In this document: positions 6,231 through 9,589 of the stretch, one piece after another
Layout: the number at the start of each line of letters is the position of its first letter
How positions within the stretch are numbered: position 1 is the stretch's first letter
Source of the DNA: Alphaproteobacteria bacterium
Lineage (GTDB): Bacteria; Pseudomonadota; Alphaproteobacteria; Sphingomonadales; Sphingomonadaceae
NCBI GenBank assembly: GCA_005882415.1
Contig: VBAE01000111.1
Span: 50,727-60,315 of the forward strand
Reading direction: 5' to 3'
DNA length: 9,589 bases
Notes under the pieces: generated by a model
Databases searched by the model: none
Seen by the model: the letters and a program-made list of their open reading frames with translations, nothing else
What the model was told of the DNA's origin: nothing
Made by a program: the position numbers and the translations under genes

Positions 6231-6258
6231 AAGGAAATGGAAGCTGCGGCCTCGCCGC
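6231..6258 (-). terminator. Possible weak terminator after hpf
   Basis: Five bases after the hpf stop the minus strand has GCGGC-GAG-GCCGC (6246-6258), a five-pair stem, followed by a pyrimidine-rich stretch AGCTTCCATTTCCTTTT. The U-rich part is interrupted, so termination would be partial at best and could set a lower level of ptsN than of hpf. An incidental hairpin is equally possible. Confidence 0.25.
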
Positions 6259-6263
6259 GGCGT

Positions 6264-6866
6264 TTAGTGGCCGTTCCGCGGCTCGACCCAGCCGATGGTC
6301 CCGTCGCCTCGTCGGTAGACCATGTTGAAGGTGCCGGTGCCGCTGTTGCGGAACATCAACGCGTTGGTGTTGCGCAGGTCCAGCATCATCACCGCGTCGG
6401 AGACGCTCGCATCGGGGATGTCGACGCGCGTTTCCGCGATCACCGGCGGATTGTCGGCCGGCGCCTCGTCCTCATCCTCCTGGAGCAGGAACACGCGATA
6501 GGACGCGTCGCCCCCCCCGCCCCCGCCATCCGCCATCTCGGCCATCTCCAGGTCGCGCGGCGGCGCCTGGCGGTCCTTGAGGCGCCTGGTGTAGCGGCGG
6601 AGCTGCTTCTCGACCTTCTCCGCGCAGCCGTCGAAGGCGGCATGGGCGTCGGCGGCGCGGTGGCTGCCCTTCAGCACCACGCCCTGCGGCACATAAGCGA
6701 TCACCTCGCAGGTGAAGCCGTGGTCGTGCGGCCCCTTCCCGAAGGTCACCTGCGCCGAAATGGCGCGCGAGAAATATTTGTCGGCGATTGCGCTCAACCG
6801 AGATTCGACGTGGGTGCGCAATGCCGCACCGGTATCGACCTGATGACCAGAGACCCGGATGTCCAT
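6264..6866 (-). CDS. hpf: Ribosome hibernation promoting factor, long form (HPF/RaiA)
   Basis: 200-aa long-form hibernation factor that binds the 30S subunit and dimerises 70S ribosomes into inactive 100S particles during slow growth. Residues 1-105 are the ribosome-binding HPF/RaiA domain (MDIRVSGHQVDTGAALRTHV, basic helix KQLRRYTRRLKDRQ at 87-100). A flexible linker at about 106-140 includes six consecutive glycines (114-119) and an acidic patch. Residues 141-198 are the C-terminal dimerisation domain (AETRVDIPDASVSDAVMMLD, GTGTFNMVYRRGDGTIGWVE). The start is well supported by TGGAGA six bases before the ATG. The poly-Gly codons contain a run of eight C on the plus strand (6511-6518). Upstream is the dnaQ tail region; downstream is ptsN, the usual partner. 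Confidence 0.95.
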   Translation of the reverse strand: MDIRVSGHQVDTGAALRTHVESRLSAIADKYFSRAISAQVTFGKGPHDHGFTCEVIAYVPQGVVLKGSHRAADAHAAFDGCAEKVEKQLRRYTRRLKDRQAPPRDLEMAEMADGGGGGGDASYRVFLLQEDEDEAPADNPPVIAETRVDIPDASVSDAVMMLDLRNTNALMFRNSGTGTFNMVYRRGDGTIGWVEPRNGH

Positions 6867-6919
6867 GCGATTCTCCAGTTGGACTGCGGGCGCGGATTAG
6901 GCGCCGCGCGGCTTTCGCG

Positions 6920-7084
6920 TCAACCGCGCGCGTCCAGCCTCACCCATATGGGGTCGGTGATGCTGGCAAGGAAGTGGGCGTGCGCTTCGAGCTCTTCCTC
7001 GCTCGGCGCATGGTGCCTCGGCGGCCGGACGGTGATGGTGGGCGCACCCGCATCGGGTATACTCTCGATGGTCGTGTCGGGTGT
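6920..7084 (-). pseudogene. Detached DnaQ C-terminal tail, in frame beyond a TAA
   Basis: After the dnaQ TAA the same frame stays open for 54 codons to a TGA at 6920-6922, with G/C-rich third positions typical of coding here. The translation includes APTITVRPPRHHAPSEEEL and then EAHAHFLASITDPIWVRLD. To me this resembles the C-terminal polymerase-alpha-binding segment of alphaproteobacterial DnaQ (Pro/Arg linker, an acidic helix with AHAxF, a terminal W). There is no in-frame ATG, GTG or TTG and no ribosome binding site near its beginning; ATC at 7069 would be the only near-cognate start. The missing piece between it and the exonuclease domain would be the VYxELTGGRQ-type helix end and linker. 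Most likely it is a remnant of a deletion within dnaQ or evidence of a sequence error; readthrough or non-canonical initiation is less likely. Confidence 0.65.
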
Positions 7085-7573
7085 TTAGCATTGAGCGAGG
7101 AGCTGGGCGTCGATCAGCGCGCCGTGCTTCACCCGGATGCTCCGGTCGATGCCGAAACGCATGCAGAGCGCATCGAGGCTGTGCTTGGCGCCCGGGTGGC
7201 GGGTGCGGGCGATCGCCAGCGTGTCGACCATCCGGGTGAGGCAGACCAAAGGCCGGCCGCAATTGTTGAGCTCGTGGTTGAGGAAGCCGAAGTCGAAGCT
7301 GGCATTGTGCGCGATCAGCGGACAGTCGCCGAGGAATTCGAGGAGCTCGTCGCACCTTTCGTGGAAGCGCGGCTTGTCGGCGAGGAACGAGTCGGAGAGG
7401 CCGTGCACCGCCTCCGCCCCGCTCGGCATCGAGCGCTCCGGGTTGAAATACGCGTGGAAGGTGTGCCCGGTCTCGACCCGATTGAACATCTCGACGCAGC
7501 CGATCTCGACCATCCGGTCGCCGGTGAGCGGGCTCAGCCCCGTGGTTTCGGTGTCGAAGACGATCTCGCGCAT
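7085..7573 (-). CDS. dnaQ: DNA polymerase III epsilon subunit, exonuclease domain only (truncated)
   Basis: Proofreading 3'-5' exonuclease of the replicative polymerase. The 162-aa product keeps the full DEDDh catalytic set: D7 and E9 in FDTETTGL, D94 in AHNASFDFGFL, and H150 and D155 in HGALIDAQLL. Other DnaQ signatures are intact, such as HAYFNPER, AVHGLS and HPGAKHSLDALC. The chosen ATG at 7573 is the family start (MREIVFDTETTGL), seven bases after the coaE stop, with AAGG nearby. The oddity is the end: the frame stops at LLAQC, where relatives continue with a VYxELTGGRQ-like segment, a linker and a polymerase-binding tail to about 230 aa. The next 54 codons in the same frame look like that tail. 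A truncated enzyme should be catalytically folded but poorly tethered to the polymerase alpha subunit; a second dnaQ elsewhere cannot be excluded. Confidence 0.93.
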   Translation of the reverse strand: MREIVFDTETTGLSPLTGDRMVEIGCVEMFNRVETGHTFHAYFNPERSMPSGAEAVHGLSDSFLADKPRFHERCDELLEFLGDCPLIAHNASFDFGFLNHELNNCGRPLVCLTRMVDTLAIARTRHPGAKHSLDALCMRFGIDRSIRVKHGALIDAQLLAQC

Positions 7574-7580
7574 GCGAACC

Positions 7581-8174
7581 TTATGAATCCGCTGGGCTTC
7601 CCAGACAAGCGAGGATGCGGCGAACCGCTTGCCGCGTTTCCTCGAAAGAGCCGCCGGTGGGGATGACGAAATCGGCCCGAGCGCGCTTTTCCTCATCGGG
7701 AATCTGGAGCGCCAGGATCCGGTCCAACTTCTCCGCGCTCATCCCCGGCCGGGCGAGGACCCGGGCGCGCTGCACGTCCGCGGGCGCCGAGACCACGGCG
7801 ACCTTGTCGACCCGGTCCCACCCGCCCTTTTCGAACAGCAAAGGAATGTCGAGCACCACCAGCGGCGCCTCCGCATGCTGCGAGAGAAACGCGTCCCGCT
7901 CCCGCGCCACCGCGGGGTGGACCAGGGCCTCGAGCCGCTGAAGCGCCCGCGGCTCCCCAAGCACCCGCTCCGCCAGGGCACCCCGATTCACCCCGTCCGG
8001 CCCAGTAGTGCCGGGAAAATGCGCCTCGATCTCCGCGACCAGCGCCCCTTCCGGCCCCTGCAGCCGATGCACCGCCGCGTCCGCGTCGAACACCGGCACC
8101 CCTTCCGCGGCGAACATGGCGGCCACCGTCGACTTGCCCATGCCGATCGAACCGGTGAGCCCGAGCCGGATCAT
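7581..8174 (-). CDS. coaE: Dephospho-CoA kinase
   Basis: 197-aa cytosolic kinase for the last step of coenzyme A synthesis, ATP-dependent phosphorylation of the 3'-hydroxyl of dephospho-CoA. The Walker A loop is GLTGSIGMGKST (5-16, K14). It is followed by VFDADAAVHRL (28-38), the substrate-binding Asp motif of the family, HPAVARER (86-93) and VLDIPLLFEKGGWDRVDKV (107-125). The lid and C-terminal R-rich helix with RILALQIPDEEKRARADFVI complete the fold. Length is normal. The start ATG at 8174 overlaps the TGA of aroE (ATGA), implying coupled translation; an in-frame extension upstream runs antiphase through aroE and has no homology, so I reject it. dnaQ follows seven bases after the stop, the usual alphaproteobacterial order. 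Confidence 0.96.
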   Translation of the reverse strand: MIRLGLTGSIGMGKSTVAAMFAAEGVPVFDADAAVHRLQGPEGALVAEIEAHFPGTTGPDGVNRGALAERVLGEPRALQRLEALVHPAVARERDAFLSQHAEAPLVVLDIPLLFEKGGWDRVDKVAVVSAPADVQRARVLARPGMSAEKLDRILALQIPDEEKRARADFVIPTGGSFEETRQAVRRILACLGSPADS

Positions 8175-9007
8175 TCGACGAGAAGGGGGCGGACTGCATC
8201 GAGATGTTCGCTCGGCACCGCCTTTCCGAAGAACAATTTGAACGCCGCCGCGGCCTGTCCGATGAGGACCGTCAGCCCATCCTCGGTCAGGAGGCCCAGG
8301 GCCTGCGCCCGTTGAAGCAGCCGGGTCTGGAGTGGCGAATAAACCATGTCGACGACCCAGCCTTCGCGCAACCGTTGGCGCGGGAGCTCGGTCAAGGCAT
8401 CGAGCACCGTATCGGGCATGTCCGGGAAGCCCGCCATGCCGAGTGGACTCGCATTGACGACGCCCTGGACGCCTCTCATCGCCTCGGCAGCCCGGTCGAA
8501 GCCGAAAACGTCGCCGGCCATGCCCATTCGTTTCAGGAATGCCCTCCCTTTTTCCTGATCCCGAACGATGACATGGAAGGTGAAGACGCAGCTCCAATCG
8601 ACCGCCAGCGGCACCGCAGACGCCGCGCCACCTGCTCCGATAATGCAAATCGGGTCGTCGAAGCGGAGTTGTGTCCCTACTGCCGCGTCCACACCGACGA
8701 GATCCGTGTTGTGGCCAATCAGCCCTGCGGAGGTCGGAACGATACAGTTGACCGCGCCGAGGTCGTAATCCTTGCGTCCATCGAGCAGCGGAATCACGCT
8801 TTCCTTATGGGGCATGGTGAGGCTGCAGCCTCGCCAATCGGGATCACGGCGGCGCGCCTCCAGAAACGCAGACAATTCACCCGGCGCGACCCTCGTCCGT
8901 CGATACTCTCCTTTGAGCCCCAGCGTCTCGAGCCAGAATTTGTGGATGAGCGGCGATTTGGAATGTTCGATCGGGTCGCCGATCACTTCGGCATAGGGAA
9001 CGCCCAT
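8171..9007 (-). CDS. aroE: Shikimate dehydrogenase
   Basis: 278-aa NADP-dependent enzyme that reduces 3-dehydroshikimate to shikimate in aromatic amino acid synthesis. The shikimate site is recognisable: SKSP at 16-19, TMPHK at 64-68 with catalytic K68, HNTD at 99-102 with catalytic D102, NASPLGM at 185-191, and a C-terminal DGLTVLIGQAAAAF at 243-256. The nucleotide loop IIGAGGAASA is at 122-131. Two motifs deviate. The usual NVT before the catalytic Lys reads SLT (62-64), and the NRT-type NADP-phosphate motif after the second strand reads VRD (148-150). Catalytic residues are retained, so activity is likely, but cofactor or substrate preference could differ. Its ATG shares one base with the maf stop (TGATG) and its stop overlaps coaE. 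Some stretches have lower third-position G/C than the flanking genes. Confidence 0.92.
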   Translation of the reverse strand: MGVPYAEVIGDPIEHSKSPLIHKFWLETLGLKGEYRRTRVAPGELSAFLEARRRDPDWRGCSLTMPHKESVIPLLDGRKDYDLGAVNCIVPTSAGLIGHNTDLVGVDAAVGTQLRFDDPICIIGAGGAASAVPLAVDWSCVFTFHVIVRDQEKGRAFLKRMGMAGDVFGFDRAAEAMRGVQGVVNASPLGMAGFPDMPDTVLDALTELPRQRLREGWVVDMVYSPLQTRLLQRAQALGLLTEDGLTVLIGQAAAAFKLFFGKAVPSEHLDAVRPLLVE

Positions 9008-9589
9008 CAGCTTTCCACCAGGCCGCGCTCGCGCAGGTAGCCGAGCAAGGGGAGGAGCGGCATTCCGAGGATGGCGAAGTGGCTTCCGTCCACGCGCTCG
9101 AACAATTGCGCGCCCAGCCCCTCGATCCGGTAGCCGCCGACGCTCCAGCGGATCGCTTCATATTCGCGGTCGAGATAGGTCTCGATGAAAGCGTCGCCGA
9201 GCGGGCGCATGACCAGCTCGACCGTCTCGCTGCCCCACCATTTCGGCTCGCCGCCTTCCGCGATCACCGCGGCGGAATGGAGATAATGGGTGGTTCCGGC
9301 CAGCGAGCGGAGCTGCTCATGCGCTTCGGCGCGCGAGCCGGGCTTGCTGAGCAGGCTGCCGTCGATCCGCTCCAGCACCTGATCGGACCCGAGGATCAAG
9401 TCGCCCGGCGCGGAATCGCGGACGCTCAACGCCTTCATCTGCGCAAGCTCCTCGGCCACCGCCCGCGGCTCGAAGCCAGCGGCGAGGAGCCCGGCCTTGG
9501 CGGCATCCTCGTCCACCTCCGCCTCGGCAAGGCCGAACGGCACGCCCGCCCCTTCGAGCATCGCGCGCCGGGCGCTGCTTTTGGACGCG
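9007..9589 (-). CDS. Maf family nucleotide pyrophosphatase, N-terminus cut by window edge
   Basis: House-cleaning nucleoside triphosphate pyrophosphatase of the Maf family, which hydrolyses non-canonical or modified nucleotides. The frame runs off the window. The first visible residues ASKSSARRAMLEGAGVPF match the conserved Maf N-terminus (ASxSxxRRxLL), so only a few residues are missing. The catalytic signature GSDQVLERIDG with a following SKP is present, then SLAGTTHYLHSAAVI and the terminal FAILGMPLLPLLGYLRERG. SDQV rather than ADT favours the YceF-like (7-methyl-GTP) branch over the YhdE-like dTTP/UTP branch, but this is inferred from one motif. An internal ATG at 9561 exists but would remove the conserved N-terminus, so it is not the start. 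It is the upstream gene of the maf-aroE-coaE-dnaQ run. Confidence 0.94.
   Translation of the reverse strand, partial: ASKSSARRAMLEGAGVPFGLAEAEVDEDAAKAGLLAAGFEPRAVAEELAQMKALSVRDSAPGDLILGSDQVLERIDGSLLSKPGSRAEAHEQLRSLAGTTHYLHSAAVIAEGGEPKWWGSETVELVMRPLGDAFIETYLDREYEAIRWSVGGYRIEGLGAQLFERVDGSHFAILGMPLLPLLGYLRERGLVES

Noticed and set aside
6867..6919. Sigma-54 or other clear promoter before hpf
   Set aside because: No GG-N10-GC element with the usual flanking bases and no good -35/-10 pair could be seen; only the strong ribosome binding site is supported.
6898..6934. CGCGCGG/CCGCGCG inverted repeat after the dnaQ tail as a terminator
   Set aside because: A seven-pair stem is possible, but it is simple CG-repeat sequence with no U-run after it and is likely in DNA of this composition.
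6897..7088. ATG overlapping the dnaQ stop (ATGCTAA) as start of a new small gene
   Set aside because: Its frame gives a His/Arg/Cys-rich product with poor third-position bias, whereas the frame in phase with dnaQ has the coding signature.
7574..7696. N-terminal extension of dnaQ upstream of 7573
   Set aside because: It overlaps coaE in another frame; MREIVFDTETTGL at 7573 is the usual DnaQ N-terminus and is preceded by a short gap with AAGG.
8175..8648. N-terminal extension of coaE upstream of 8174
   Set aside because: The extension lies out of phase inside aroE and has no family similarity; the P-loop starts directly after the ATG at 8174, which has an ATGA overlap with aroE.
6237..9040. 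Several long plus-strand open frames (6237-7088, 6788-7666, 7629-8315, 8204-9040)
   Set aside because: Each is antisense to a gene with clear family motifs (hpf, dnaQ, coaE, aroE), is arginine-rich without motifs, and reflects high G+C suppressing stop codons.
1..9589. Mobile elements, CRISPR arrays, tRNA or rRNA genes, toxin-antitoxin or defence genes
   Set aside because: No regularly spaced repeats, transposase or integrase motifs, target-site duplications or RNA gene signatures were found; nearly all bases belong to recognised housekeeping or conserved families.

Overview
The window is dense, high-G+C bacterial chromosome with G/C-rich third codon positions and almost no intergenic space. 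Gene content points to an alphaproteobacterium, most likely Sphingomonadales (Sphingomonas/Sphingosinicella-like). The pointers are a DUF1491 protein, an MmcB-type DNA repair protein, a SleB-type cell wall hydrolase, a long-form HPF next to ptsN, and the run maf-aroE-coaE-dnaQ. The taxon is inferred from gene families, not from a search. It looks like ordinary core genome: no transposase, phage gene, CRISPR array, tRNA or rRNA was seen.

Layout. (1) 1-1295, plus: 3' part of a class A penicillin-binding protein (transpeptidase domain and a disordered tail). (2) 1245-2957, minus: a tightly overlapping operon of an SCO1/SenC copper chaperone, a YcgN-type cysteine-cluster protein and a YgjP-type zinc metallopeptidase; its last gene overlaps the PBP gene tail to tail by 51 bp. 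(3) 3018-3614, plus: a small exported ankyrin-repeat protein. (4) 3611-4817, minus: a SleB-type hydrolase followed by mmcB, separated by a striking 38-bp near-perfect palindrome. (5) 4933-6866, minus: hpf, ptsN, a hotdog thioesterase and DUF1491, the last three overlapping. (6) 6920-9589, minus: maf (cut by the window edge), aroE, coaE and dnaQ, mostly with overlapping or near-touching ends.

How the genes fit together. Two genes act on peptidoglycan (PBP, SleB). The SCO operon suggests cytochrome c oxidase copper insertion and metal handling. hpf-ptsN links ribosome hibernation to the nitrogen PTS. The maf-aroE-coaE-dnaQ run combines nucleotide-pool policing, the shikimate pathway, CoA synthesis and replication proofreading.

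The observation most worth a second look is dnaQ. The reading frame keeps all five exonuclease catalytic residues but stops at codon 163, just after the last catalytic helix begins. The following 54 codons, in the same frame beyond a TAA, read like the polymerase-binding C-terminal tail of alphaproteobacterial DnaQ. This looks like an internal deletion or split proofreading subunit, a degraded gene, or a sequence error. I did not find a wholly new multi-gene system.
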